Part shown: positions 1 through 8,680 of the stretch, one piece after another
How the letters are laid out: every line of letters begins with the position of its first letter
Position numbering within the stretch: position 1 is the stretch's first letter
Source of the DNA: Polyangiaceae bacterium
GTDB lineage: Bacteria > Myxococcota_A > Polyangia > Polyangiales > Polyangiaceae
Length of the DNA: 64,000 nt
Assembly (NCBI GenBank): GCA_016719945.1
Contig: JADJYE010000002.1
Location: 620,001 to 684,000 of the forward strand
Direction: 5' to 3'
The notes under the pieces: generated by a model
Database searches by the model: none
What the model was told of the DNA's origin: nothing
Seen by the model: the letters and a program-made list of their open reading frames with translations, nothing else
Program-made: the position numbers and the translations under genes

Positions 1-732
1 CTGCACACCTTCTACATGCCGACTCGCTTCTCGAGCAGCGCGACGCAGGCCGCGGCCGAGCAGATCGCCAAGGATCTGGGCGCGACGTTCCTCGTGTTGC
101 CCATCGAGGACGCGTTCGAGCGCGAAGAGGCCGCGGCGCGCGAGATGCTTCGAGGCGCCGAGGTGACCGAGATCACGCGCCAGAACATCCAGGCGCGCAT
201 CCGCGGTCAGCGCATGTGGAACTGGTCGAACACGAGCAACGCGCTGTTCTTGCAGACCGGCAACATGAGCGAAAAATCGCTCGGCTACACCACCGTCGGA
301 GGGGACCTCGAGGGCGCGCTGTCGGTCATCTCCAACTTGCCGAAGACGGTGGTCATCGCGCTGCTCGAGCGGCTCGACGAGCGCTTCGGCTTTGCTGGAA
401 TCAAGGCCACCCTCGCCACGACCGCCGGCCCCGAGCTCGCCGCGGACCAATCCGGCGAAGCCGAGCTGATGCCGTTCGAGATCCTCGACGCGTGTTTGTA
501 CCTGTTCGGAGCGGAGAAGCTGTCGACCGAGGAGGTCGCGCGCGCGTTGCCGAGCCTGTTCCCTGACGTCCCCGTCGAGCGCCTGCGCCAAAACGCCGAC
601 AAGTTCGCGAGGCTCTTCGTTCGCTCCATCTACAAGTGGGTGCAGGCGCCCATCTCCCTGCACGTGGGGAGCCTCGACCTCGATCGCGAGCGCGCCCTCC
701 AGCTCCCGGTCGTGCAAAAGACCGAGTGGTGA
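1..732 (+). CDS. nadE: NAD+ synthetase, C-terminal part (cut by window start)
   Basis: The reading frame is open from base 1, so the gene begins upstream; about 243 residues are visible. NadE amidates deamido-NAD+ with ATP, the last step of NAD synthesis. Family hallmarks seen are YMPTRFSS near the visible start, the ENIQAR-like TRQNIQARIRG segment, and the substrate/ATP loop SNTSNALFLQTGNMSEKSLGYTTVGGD. Whether the N-terminal glutaminase domain is present cannot be seen. The next gene follows after 51 bp on the same strand. Confidence 0.88.
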   Translation: MHTFYMPTRFSSSATQAAAEQIAKDLGATFLVLPIEDAFEREEAAAREMLRGAEVTEITRQNIQARIRGQRMWNWSNTSNALFLQTGNMSEKSLGYTTVGGDLEGALSVISNLPKTVVIALLERLDERFGFAGIKATLATTAGPELAADQSGEAELMPFEILDACLYLFGAEKLSTEEVARALPSLFPDVPVERLRQNADKFARLFVRSIYKWVQAPISLHVGSLDLDRERALQLPVVQKTEW

Positions 733-783
733 GCCCGTCGTGGGGCAGAACTTGTGGGCCGAGCGTACGTCTGAGGGTCCACC

Positions 784-2208
784 ATGCCGCCACCGCTCGC
801 CTCTCGCTCGGCCCCCCTCGCAGCGCTCCTCGTCGTCACCGCCCTCTCGGCCCTGGGCTGCTCGGGCGGTACGTCCGGGGTCGCGCCTAGCGCAGAGTCG
901 GCCCGCGCCCCAGAGCCGCAGGGGTCGAGCCCCGCGCAGCCGGGGCCCGCTCCGGCGAGCCCGGCGCCGGGCCCGAAGCTGACCTTCGAGCCCACGGCGG
1001 CGCTGATCAAGCAAGCGGCCCTCGCCGCCCTCGTGGACGATCTCGCGAAGGAGGGGACCCTCGAGTCGTCGCACATCGGCGCAGGCGGTGCGCCGAGCAT
1101 GGTCTACAAGAAGTTCGAGGCGCTGCTCGCGGCCGCGAAGGACGCCGACCTGCTCGCCTTGCTCCGCCACGACAGCCCCGTGGTCCGTGGCTATGTCGCC
1201 CAGCACCTGGCCCGCAGCCAAGGCGCAGCGCTCGCGAACGTGAGGCCGCTCGCCGATGACGCGACGATGGTGAAGACGCTCGAGGGGTGCATGGGCGGCT
1301 CGGAGACCGTGTCCAGCGTCGTCCTCGATGCCCTGTGCTGGAGCTCCGCGCCAGAGGCGGGCGCGCTGCTGGGCGAGCTCGCGCAGCGTGACGATGACGT
1401 CGGCGCTCGTGCCCTCGGCTGCGCCGCGCGCTTCGGCGGTGCAGCGGTCACCAAGGCGATCGACGACGCGATCACCGACGGCTCCCGCTCTCACGCGACC
1501 CGTGAGGCCGCCCTGCGCGCGTTCACCCTCTCTCCGGTCGCGGCTCGTTGCGGCTCGATCCGCGCGCTCGCCGAGCGGCCGGGCGACAAGCTTCGACAGG
1601 TCGCGCTCGGCGCTCTGTCGCGCTGCACCGACAGCGCCTCCCAGGCCACGCTCGAGGCCGCGGCCGCTGACAGCGTCGCTTCCATCGCGAGCGAGGCGAA
1701 GATCGCCCTCCTGCTCTCGCCCGCCACCTCCGAGAGCCGGCGAAAGGAGCTCGCGGCCGACACCAAGCTCGCCGGCTCCGCCTCGCCGCGGCTCCAGGCC
1801 CGCGCGCGGAGCCACGCGCTCGCGAACGATCAGCTGCAGGTGATCGAGGCGCTGGTGGGGCTCGACGCCAACCTCTTCAGCCAACCGCTCTGGGACGTGA
1901 AGACCTCGGCCGGCGCGAGCTCGATGATGCGCCGCTTGGCGACGACCTTCGGCCCCAGCAGCTCGAAGGGGCAGGGCGCGAACCCGCGGCTCCCGGTGCT
2001 GCGGTATCTCGCGCGCCTGAAGGACACCGCCGACAAGGCGGAGCTCAAGCGCTCGCTCTCGAGCGCGGACCCCCGCGAGGTGCAGGCGGCGCTCGACGGC
2101 CTGGTCGCGATGAAGGCGACCGATGTGAAGCCGCAGGTGGAGGCGCTGGCGAAGAGCAGCGACCCGTCGATCGCCAGGTTCGCGAAGGACGCAGCGGCGA
2201 AGCTGTAG
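784..2208 (+). CDS. HEAT-repeat lipoprotein
   Basis: A 474-residue protein with a lipoprotein signal peptide: hydrophobic residues 10-25 end in a lipobox ALGC, then a Pro/Ala/Gly-rich linker to about residue 60. The rest is a run of Ala/Leu-rich helical pairs (for example LLRHDSPVVRGYVAQHLA and LKRSLSSADPREVQAALDGL) typical of HEAT/Armadillo-type scaffolds. No catalytic motif is visible, so a protein-binding role at the membrane is inferred. It converges on the minus-strand spike island, 45 bp away. A second HEAT-type lipoprotein lies at the other edge of the island (35221-36375). Confidence 0.75.
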   Translation: MPPPLASRSAPLAALLVVTALSALGCSGGTSGVAPSAESARAPEPQGSSPAQPGPAPASPAPGPKLTFEPTAALIKQAALAALVDDLAKEGTLESSHIGAGGAPSMVYKKFEALLAAAKDADLLALLRHDSPVVRGYVAQHLARSQGAALANVRPLADDATMVKTLEGCMGGSETVSSVVLDALCWSSAPEAGALLGELAQRDDDVGARALGCAARFGGAAVTKAIDDAITDGSRSHATREAALRAFTLSPVAARCGSIRALAERPGDKLRQVALGALSRCTDSASQATLEAAAADSVASIASEAKIALLLSPATSESRRKELAADTKLAGSASPRLQARARSHALANDQLQVIEALVGLDANLFSQPLWDVKTSAGASSMMRRLATTFGPSSSKGQGANPRLPVLRYLARLKDTADKAELKRSLSSADPREVQAALDGLVAMKATDVKPQVEALAKSSDPSIARFAKDAAAKL

Positions 2209-2216
2209 CGTGCGCC

Positions 2217-2233
2217 CGGCGGCTCGACCGCCG
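2217..2233. terminator. Hairpin between convergent genes
   Basis: A perfect 6-bp stem CGGCGG/CCGCCG with a 5-nt loop sits in the 45-bp gap between the convergent HEAT lipoprotein and COMM-like genes. No T-tract follows, so a terminator role is only suggested by position. Confidence 0.3.
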
Positions 2234-2253
2234 ACGCGGGCGCGCCGAGATCG

Positions 2254-2856
2254 CTACTCCAGCAAGCTCGACAGGGCGTCACGCACGCGCCGAACGACGC
2301 TGGGGAGCGCGCTCAAGGTGATCGACCGCGCGACCCCGTCTTCGTGGTAGCGCAAGGTCAGCGTCACCACGGGGAGCTTGAGGCCGCGCCCGGAGCTCGA
2401 GGCGCTGATCGTGGAGACGCTCCACTCGACGCCCGTCAGGACCTTGCCCTGCGCGCTCAACGTCTTGGCGTTGATCTCGGCCTCGAGCTTGGCCATCGCG
2501 GGCGCGTAGTGGCGGCTCACGAGCGCCTCGGCCACGAGCGCGCGGCTCCCCAGCAGCGCCTTCACGTCGGCCACGAACTTCGACTTGGGCGAAGCGGTCT
2601 GCGCGGCGAGCCGGAAACAATAGCGCAGCGCCTTGAGCGAGCGGCCGAGCTGCACCGGGTCGAGCTCGTGCCGCTTGCAGAACGCGCCCAGCTCCGCCTC
2701 TTGCGCCTTGGTGACCACCTCGTCCAGCGTCGCCTCGATCGCCGGCCACAGGTCGGCCTGGGCGGGAGCGGGCAGCTCGTGAAGCGTGGCCAGATCGTCC
2801 GCCAGCCACTGGGGGCCCGCGGCGCCGTCGAGCATCGACAACGCGGTGGTGCTCAC
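2254..2856 (-). CDS. COMM-domain-like protein A
   Basis: A 200-residue protein of unknown function, paralogous to the genes at 10061 and 13898. Residues 1-125 look all-helical (conserved segment LDPVQLGRSLKALRYCFRLA). The last 65 residues run GKVLTGVEWSVSTIS, SSS, PVVTLTLRYHEDG, then a closing helix VVRRVRDALSSLL. That order (DW/EW strand, Ser patch, P-V-x-L-x-L strand, C-terminal helix) and the total length resemble eukaryotic COMMD proteins; the assignment is from memory of the family and needs a profile search. It starts with GTG and shares a GTGA overlap with the DUF4150-S41 gene before it, suggesting translational coupling and an adaptor or chaperone role. It is the last gene of the minus-strand run. 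Confidence 0.6.
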   Translation of the reverse strand: MSTTALSMLDGAAGPQWLADDLATLHELPAPAQADLWPAIEATLDEVVTKAQEAELGAFCKRHELDPVQLGRSLKALRYCFRLAAQTASPKSKFVADVKALLGSRALVAEALVSRHYAPAMAKLEAEINAKTLSAQGKVLTGVEWSVSTISASSSGRGLKLPVVTLTLRYHEDGVARSITLSALPSVVRRVRDALSSLLE

Positions 2857-3839
2857 GGTCGCTCGCGCGAGACGACCCCGCGGCCCGACAGCGGCGCGCC
2901 CGAAGGGCGCAGCGTCTGCCCGCGCGCCACCTCGACCAGCCCGCCAGGCGCCGCGACGAGCTCGGACAACGCGCCCTTACCGCGCGTGCGCTCGCCCCTG
3001 AGCTCGGCCCGTCCGTGGTCTGCGAGGGCCGCCGCGAACACCTCCGCGGCGGACGCCGTCGCCGGGCCCACCAGCAGGGTGAGCGCGACGCCCTGCAGGA
3101 GACCGCTCCGGGAGCGCTCCTCGCGCTCGTCCCCGTCCTCGTCGACGATCGTCGCGAGGAGCGTCCCCTCGGGGAGGAAGAGACCGGCCGCGTCGAGCGC
3201 GGCGCTCAGCACGCCGCCGCGGCACGCGCGCAGATCGATGGTGACGGCTCGCGCTCCCTCGCGCGTCGCGCGGTGCACGTGCTCGGCCAGCTCGGCCGCC
3301 GTGCCCAGCGCGAAGACGTCGAGCGAGATCGTCGCGCCCTCGTCGGTCGCCGAGCTGCGGCAGGTCGAGTGTGGCGTCGCCGCGTCGGCCCGGTCGCGGG
3401 CGCTCACCCCGTCGAGCACGGAGGCCTGGGGCTGTGCGCCATCGCCCGCCGAGGCGAGGTTCAACAGGACGTTCGGCGCGCTCGGGACGAGCACCGCCCC
3501 GATGGGGCAGTTCATCTGGTTGTGGTTGGTGAGCGACGCGAGCGTGATCGCCGGCATCATGTTGAAGCGGATGTTGATCATCCCCAGGGTGTAGCGCTGG
3601 GCGCCCTTGATCGTCGGGTGCGCCGAGCCGGCCTCGTCGCCCGAGGTCATCGACACCTCGGAGAGCTGGTTCAGCGCGTCCAGCATGTTGATGCGGATGT
3701 TCATCACCGTGTTCGACGCGCACGAGTGGTCGGCGATGTTCGGGTAGGGGATCGGCGCAGTGCCCACCGGGATGGGCGTGTTGCACACGTCGGGGAAGCC
3801 CAGGGCCATCCCGATGCCGCGGGTCGACGCGGGCATCAT
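2853..3839 (-). CDS. PAAR-like DUF4150 protein fused to S41 peptidase domain (copy 1)
   Basis: 328 residues. The N-terminal half is a DUF4150 (PAAR-like spike tip) domain: FPDVCNTPIPVGTAPIPYPNIADHS near residues 14-38, then SGDEAGS and a conserved Asn/Met-rich stretch. The C-terminal half (from about residue 165) matches the core of S41 C-terminal processing peptidases: VTIDLRACRGG, LTLLVGPATASAAEVFAAAL with the nucleophilic Ser, and RTRGKGALSE with the catalytic Lys. No PDZ domain or signal peptide is present. The fusion suggests a protease delivered on a T6SS tip. Two adjacent ATG codons (3839, 3836) could start it. Downstream of DUF3540 and overlapping COMM-like A. The paralogue is at 34245. 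No obvious immunity gene is adjacent. Confidence 0.78.
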   Translation of the reverse strand: MMPASTRGIGMALGFPDVCNTPIPVGTAPIPYPNIADHSCASNTVMNIRINMLDALNQLSEVSMTSGDEAGSAHPTIKGAQRYTLGMINIRFNMMPAITLASLTNHNQMNCPIGAVLVPSAPNVLLNLASAGDGAQPQASVLDGVSARDRADAATPHSTCRSSATDEGATISLDVFALGTAAELAEHVHRATREGARAVTIDLRACRGGVLSAALDAAGLFLPEGTLLATIVDEDGDEREERSRSGLLQGVALTLLVGPATASAAEVFAAALADHGRAELRGERTRGKGALSELVAAPGGLVEVARGQTLRPSGAPLSGRGVVSRERP

Positions 3840-3869
3840 GAGCGGGCCCTCCAGGCGCGCGCGCCGCCG

Positions 3870-4466
3870 CTAACCAAGGAAGATCTCCTTGCCGTTGATG
3901 GTCACCTTCTCCTCGCTCACGATGCGGGTCGCCTTCGAGTGCGACAGGACGTTCCCCTCCACCAGGGTGTGCTGCTCCTTCGCGCGCAGCGTGAACAGCT
4001 CGCGCACGGTCTGGCGCAGGGTGCCGACGATCTTCTGCGCAGCCTCGGCGACGATCGTGAGGCGGTCGGCCTCGACGTGGACGTCCGGGGCGCCGATCGA
4101 AACGCCGCGGTCGGCTCTGATGTCGACGCTACCGCCGCGCGCCGAGAGCTCCACGTCCCCCTCGAAGGCGAGGCGCGTCGTGCCCGTGCCGCGCAAGACG
4201 CCGATGACGTAGTGGAGGTCTCCTTCACCGACGACGAGCAGCTCGTCCCCCAGCGCGGGCTCGTAGGGCCAGGCGAGGGCCGAGCGCGCCTCGACGAGCC
4301 GACCGTCCGACAGCGACAGCGTGAGGCGGTCGGCCTTCATCGCCGTGACCCGGCCGGGACCGAGGGTTCGACCCGCGCCCGCGAGCGCGGCCGCCACACC
4401 GGCCGCGAGCCCAGCGCTGTCGCCCGCGTCTACCCCTGTCGCCTGTTCACGCAGCACCTTGGTCAT
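3870..4466 (-). CDS. DUF3540 protein (copy 1)
   Basis: 198 residues. DUF3540 proteins sit in T6SS spike clusters between VgrG or pentapeptide genes and DUF4150 tips. Seen here: ALAWPYEPALGDELLVVGEGDLHYVIGVL, then a beta-rich stretch ARGGSVDIRADRGVSIGAPDVHVEADRL, ending EEKVTINGKEIFLG, a VgrG-needle-like repeat. The start at 4466 gives a 6-nt spacing from GAGGAG; an in-frame ATG two codons upstream (4472) directly abuts that site and is less likely. It lies 20-30 bp after the pentapeptide gene in the same order as its paralogue at 33692. Confidence 0.8.
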   Translation of the reverse strand: MTKVLREQATGVDAGDSAGLAAGVAAALAGAGRTLGPGRVTAMKADRLTLSLSDGRLVEARSALAWPYEPALGDELLVVGEGDLHYVIGVLRGTGTTRLAFEGDVELSARGGSVDIRADRGVSIGAPDVHVEADRLTIVAEAAQKIVGTLRQTVRELFTLRAKEQHTLVEGNVLSHSKATRIVSEEKVTINGKEIFLG

Positions 4467-4492
4467 CGTCATCTCCTCGATTGCTTCGTCTG

Positions 4493-6241
4493 CTACGTCC
4501 TGCGCGGGCTCGACGGCATCTCCCAGGCTTCGGCGGCGACCCTGCCGGGGCTCGGCTTGCGCGCGCCCGTCGTCACCGCGCCCGCGTAGACGGCGCCGCT
4601 GTCTTTCAGGCCGAACATCAGCGCGTTGCTCAGCGACGCGTTCGTGAGGTCGGCGGCGCCGAAGTCGGCGTTCGTGAGGTCGGCGTAGTCGAGCTTCGCG
4701 CCTACGAACGCGGCCTTGTCGGCCTTCGCGCCCACCCACAGCGACTCGACGAGCGACGCGCCCGCGAAGTTGGCGACGGTCGCGCGCGCGTCTCGGAAGC
4801 TCGCGCGACGCAGCCTCGCGCCCGAGAACGTGGCGCCGCTCAGGTCTGCCTCGGCGAAGCCCGCGCCCTTGCCGTTCACGCGAGAGAGGTCGGCCTTGGC
4901 GAGCTTCGCCGCGCGGAAGGTCGCCATGCGCAGGTTCGCGCCCTTCAGCGTCGCGCCGGTGAGATCCGCCTCCGCGAAGTCGCAGCCCGTGAGGTCGCAA
5001 TCGGACAGATCGACGCCCGCGAGATCGGCGCGGCGGAACGAGCAGCGCTCGAAGCGCAGCCCCTTGAGCGGCAGGTGCTTGAGGCGAGCCTTGCCGAAGT
5101 CGACGCTGTGGAAGCTCGCGCCCTGGATCTTGACGCCGTCGAGGATCGCCTCGTCGAGATCGACCCCCCACAGGTGCGCGCCGCTGAGGTCGGCGCCGGT
5201 GAGATCGGCGCCGATGAAGGCCGCGCGCTCGATCCTCGCGCGCTTGAAGCTCGCGCCGCGCAGCCTCGCCTGGACCGCGACGACCATCTCCAGGCGCTCG
5301 CCGTCGAACACCGCGTCGTCCAGCCGCGCCAGCGCGAGCACCGTCGCCTTCAGCTCGCTGCGCTCGAACGTGGCCCCCGTGAGATCTGCGTTGAGGAAGG
5401 TGGCGCCGACCAGCTTCGCGCCCCGAAAGCTCGCGCCGCGCAGGCTGAGCTTCGTCAAGCTCGAGCCCTCGAGGTCGGTGCCCTCGAACAGCTCCGTGAT
5501 CGCTGGCCTCGCGCTGAGCTCGTCGTCCCAGGGCTCGCCGGCGCGGGTCGGCTCGTCTCGATCCGACAGGCGAGCCCCGTCGAGGACGACGCTGCGCATG
5601 ACGGTCGGGCGCTTCGCGCCGCGCAGGTCGGAGCGGGCGAGCACCACCTTGTCGAGCCGCGCCCCGGTCAGGTCGCAGGCTCGGAGGTCCGAGCTGGTCA
5701 GCGCGCAGCGCTCGAGCGAGGCGCCGCGGAAGGTGGCGCCGGCGAGGTCGGCCGATTGGAAGGCGACCTCGACCAGGCGACACCCGTCGAAGGACGCCTC
5801 GCGGGCCGAGGTCGAGAGCAGCTTGGTCTTGTCGAGCTGGGCGCCGTCGAGCTGGGCGCCGTCGAGCGCACAGCTCTGCAGCTGCGCGCTGGCCAGCGAC
5901 GCTCCGCGCAGCGACGCGCCGCTGAGGTCGACGCCTCTGGCGGCGGCGCCGCTCAGATCACCGCCGGTGAGGTCGGCCCCCACGAAGCTCGTGCGAGACA
6001 GCTGAGCGCCGGCCAGCTTCGCGTTGCCCAGCTTCGCCGACGCGAGGTTGCAGCCGCTGAGCCAGGCTCGCTCGAGGCTCGCGCCCTCGAGGTTCGCGCC
6101 CTCGAGATCGCAGGCGTCGAGGGTCGCTCCGGTGAGCGAGAGCCCGGCGAGGCTCGCGCCTCTGAGCGAGAGTCCGCTGAGGCTCGCGCCCTCGAGCGAG
6201 CGACCCGCTCGGGCCGCGTCGATGACGTCGCTCGCCTTCAT
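4493..6241 (-). CDS. Pentapeptide-repeat protein (copy 1)
   Basis: 582 residues, nearly all of them A(D/N)LxG-type pentapeptides (ADLTGADLSGAHLWG, SLRGASFRGAKLVGAT), predicted to form a long right-handed quadrilateral beta-helix. A non-repeat insert near residues 215-250 (RDEPTRAGEPWDDELSARP) divides it into two helices; its paralogue at 31914 has an insert at a similar place. No catalytic motif. It overlaps the DUF2169-pentapeptide gene by ATGA, so the two are probably coupled. Such proteins recur next to DUF2169/DUF3540/DUF4150 genes in T6SS loci; a structural or cargo-stabilising role is inferred. Confidence 0.85.
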   Translation of the reverse strand: MKASDVIDAARAGRSLEGASLSGLSLRGASLAGLSLTGATLDACDLEGANLEGASLERAWLSGCNLASAKLGNAKLAGAQLSRTSFVGADLTGGDLSGAAARGVDLSGASLRGASLASAQLQSCALDGAQLDGAQLDKTKLLSTSAREASFDGCRLVEVAFQSADLAGATFRGASLERCALTSSDLRACDLTGARLDKVVLARSDLRGAKRPTVMRSVVLDGARLSDRDEPTRAGEPWDDELSARPAITELFEGTDLEGSSLTKLSLRGASFRGAKLVGATFLNADLTGATFERSELKATVLALARLDDAVFDGERLEMVVAVQARLRGASFKRARIERAAFIGADLTGADLSGAHLWGVDLDEAILDGVKIQGASFHSVDFGKARLKHLPLKGLRFERCSFRRADLAGVDLSDCDLTGCDFAEADLTGATLKGANLRMATFRAAKLAKADLSRVNGKGAGFAEADLSGATFSGARLRRASFRDARATVANFAGASLVESLWVGAKADKAAFVGAKLDYADLTNADFGAADLTNASLSNALMFGLKDSGAVYAGAVTTGARKPSPGRVAAEAWEMPSSPRRT

Positions 6242-8658
6242 CCGTCGATCTCCACGGGACGGGTCTTGGTGTACGCACAGCCCTCGAGGTTCGCGCCCGA
6301 GAAGTCGGCGCCCTCGCCGGCCGCGTTGAGCAGCTGGGCCTCGAACAGGTTCGCCGAGCGGAACCGCGCCCCCTCTACCTTCGTGTAGACGAGGTCGGCG
6401 CGCATCAGGTTGCTGCGGTCGAGGACGGCGCGCGACAGATCGGCGCGATACAGCCGAGCGTCTCGCAGGTCGGCGCCGTAGAGCTCGGCCTGCGACAGCT
6501 TCGCCTCGGTGAGGTGCGTGCCTCGCAGCACGGCGAGCGAGAGGTCCGCGCCGGTGAGGTCGGCCTCCTCGAAGCTCGAGCGCGAGGCGCGCGCGCGGAC
6601 GAAGCTCGCCCCCGTCAGGTCGGCGGAGCGCGCGCAGCTGCGGTCGAGATCGGACTCCGAGAAATCGGCGCGCGGCGCCTTCGCTCGCTCGAGCAGCGTG
6701 CCGTGCAGCGTCGCGCGCCGGGCGCTCACGTCGGAGAGGTCGGCCTCCCCGAAGTCCGCGCGCTCGAGCTGGGCGCCCGCGAGGTCGGCGCCGACCAGGC
6801 TGGCCCGCTCGAACACCGGCCAGAGCCCGCGCGCCTTCGCGAACGAGGCGCCGTCGAGGTTCGCCCGCTGGAAGAACGCCTCATCCAGGCTCGCGCGATC
6901 GAAGCGCGCCTTCGGCGCGATGGCCCCGCCGAAATTGGCGCGGCACAGATCGCAGTCGGACAGGTCGGCTCCGGTCAGGTCGGTCTTGTGGAGCAGCGCG
7001 CCCCGCAGGCTCGCGCCCCGCAGATCGACGCCCGCGAGGTTGGCCCGCGTGAGGACGGCCCCGTCGAGCTTCGCGCCGCGCAGGTCGACGCCGCGCAGGT
7101 CTTGACCCGTGAGATCGCGATCGACGAGGTTGGCTCCGGGCCCCGGCAGATCCGTCGAGAGCGGCAGCGGGTAGCTGTACTCGGGGTCGGCCTTCGCGAG
7201 CTCCCCCGAGCGGAGCCGCGCGTCGGCCTCGGCCGCGCGGGCGGCCAGGTCGGGGGGCAGCGCCGGCGTCCGTCGCAGCAGCTCGACGTGCTCGGCGACC
7301 GGGCGCATGCGGCGCCTGAGGCCGGTCGACGGCGCGACGCCCGGGCGACCTCGAGGGATGGGCTCGGCGTCGTCCTCGGTCATCGGCCGCGCGAGCGCCT
7401 CCTTGAGCTTGTCTCCGTTCGGGCCCGCGAGCGCCTCTTCCATGGCGGCCTTCACGTGACGGCGGACGATCGAGTCCTCGGAGAAGAACTGCCCGACCTT
7501 CGCGCTGACGGCGTCGTCGGGGGCCTGTGGGCTCCTCGCCGGAGGTGGGGGCGGCAGCTCGCCCTCGAGCGCGCGGAAGCGCGCCTCGATCTCCTGTTTG
7601 ACCGCGGCGATGCCTGCGGGGTCGGCCTCGAACGCCTCGAGATCGCGCTCGTATTGCGACGACGGCCGCGGCGCGGCGCCGAGCGGCTCTTTCGCGAAGA
7701 TCACGCTCTTCACGTCCGACAGGTCGAGCTCTTTGACCCGCATGTGGCCCCGCCACACCAAGGAGAGCGTGCTCTTGTCGAGGTCGACGAACAGCGTGTC
7801 GAGCGCCATCGGGATCGGCACCATCGCCTGGCCTTCGCGCCGGCCGTAGGCGACGACCCGCACCCGCGGCAGCTCGACCGTGAGCTCGCTGCTGGCCGGG
7901 TGCAGGTTCTCGAACACCAGGCGCTCATCCCCTCGCAGCGCGTCGAGCCACTGGTCATCGGGCGCAGACTGGTGGAACGACCAGTCGAAGTCCTCCGAGA
8001 CGAAGGGCGCGCGCGTCTCCTTCCACTCGTCGCCGTACTCTCGGCCGAGCTTCTTCGCGCGGATGGGCCAGCGCGGGTTGATCGGCCCGAAGCCCGCGGG
8101 CACGTGCGCGCCGCCCTTCTTCTTGATCGGCGCGTCGGGCCGCTCGACGTTCGGCAGCTCGCTGCCGACCACGCCCTTGCCGATCGGGTTGGCGCCGACC
8201 TCTGGCCCACCGAACGCGTTCGCCCAGGTGATGGGCAGCGAGGTGAACGGGGCCGGCTCGCTCGCGGCGCCGCCGAGCGCGTCCTCTACCCATACGCGGG
8301 TGCCCACGACGCGCAGCTGCTTCGACCAGCCGCCGACGCTCGCGCGCACCAGGCACTCGCGCACCGGCCGACCCTTCGGCGGGTGGCACGTCGCCCGGAG
8401 GATGACCTCGGGCTTCACCTTCTGGTGCGCGAAATCGGAGGGCTCCAGGACCTCGCCCAGGAAGTCGGCGTCCTCCGGGGCGTAGCTGTCCCCGGTGATG
8501 GGGGCGTCCTTCACCGCGAGCGGCTCGAGGCTGCCGTCGGGCTTGATCGCCCAGCTCGCCTTGACCACGAGCAGCAGCTCGGGGCGCGGCGGATGGCGCG
8601 AGGTGACCGCCGTCGCGAACGCGAGGTGGTCGGGGTTACAGGCAAGGAGCAGCTTCAT
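6238..8658 (-). CDS. DUF2169 - pentapeptide fusion (copy 1)
   Basis: 806 residues. Residues 1-330 are a DUF2169 domain: CNPDHLAFATAVTSRHPPRPELLLVVKASW, the PITWANAFGGPEVGANPIGKG segment, and SFHQSAPDDQWLDALRGDERLVFENLHP. A charged linker (about 330-510) ends with DPEYSYPLPLSTDLPGPG, shared with the paralogue at 29678. From about residue 515 to the end are pentapeptide repeats (DLTGQDLRGVDLRGAKLDGA). DUF2169 proteins act as adaptors for T6SS cargo in studied systems. It lies 22 bp after the Thr-rich repeat gene and overlaps the next pentapeptide gene. Confidence 0.87.
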   Translation of the reverse strand: MKLLLACNPDHLAFATAVTSRHPPRPELLLVVKASWAIKPDGSLEPLAVKDAPITGDSYAPEDADFLGEVLEPSDFAHQKVKPEVILRATCHPPKGRPVRECLVRASVGGWSKQLRVVGTRVWVEDALGGAASEPAPFTSLPITWANAFGGPEVGANPIGKGVVGSELPNVERPDAPIKKKGGAHVPAGFGPINPRWPIRAKKLGREYGDEWKETRAPFVSEDFDWSFHQSAPDDQWLDALRGDERLVFENLHPASSELTVELPRVRVVAYGRREGQAMVPIPMALDTLFVDLDKSTLSLVWRGHMRVKELDLSDVKSVIFAKEPLGAAPRPSSQYERDLEAFEADPAGIAAVKQEIEARFRALEGELPPPPPARSPQAPDDAVSAKVGQFFSEDSIVRRHVKAAMEEALAGPNGDKLKEALARPMTEDDAEPIPRGRPGVAPSTGLRRRMRPVAEHVELLRRTPALPPDLAARAAEADARLRSGELAKADPEYSYPLPLSTDLPGPGANLVDRDLTGQDLRGVDLRGAKLDGAVLTRANLAGVDLRGASLRGALLHKTDLTGADLSDCDLCRANFGGAIAPKARFDRASLDEAFFQRANLDGASFAKARGLWPVFERASLVGADLAGAQLERADFGEADLSDVSARRATLHGTLLERAKAPRADFSESDLDRSCARSADLTGASFVRARASRSSFEEADLTGADLSLAVLRGTHLTEAKLSQAELYGADLRDARLYRADLSRAVLDRSNLMRADLVYTKVEGARFRSANLFEAQLLNAAGEGADFSGANLEGCAYTKTRPVEIDG

Positions 8659-8680
8659 CGCGAGCCTTCGGGCGAGCGCA

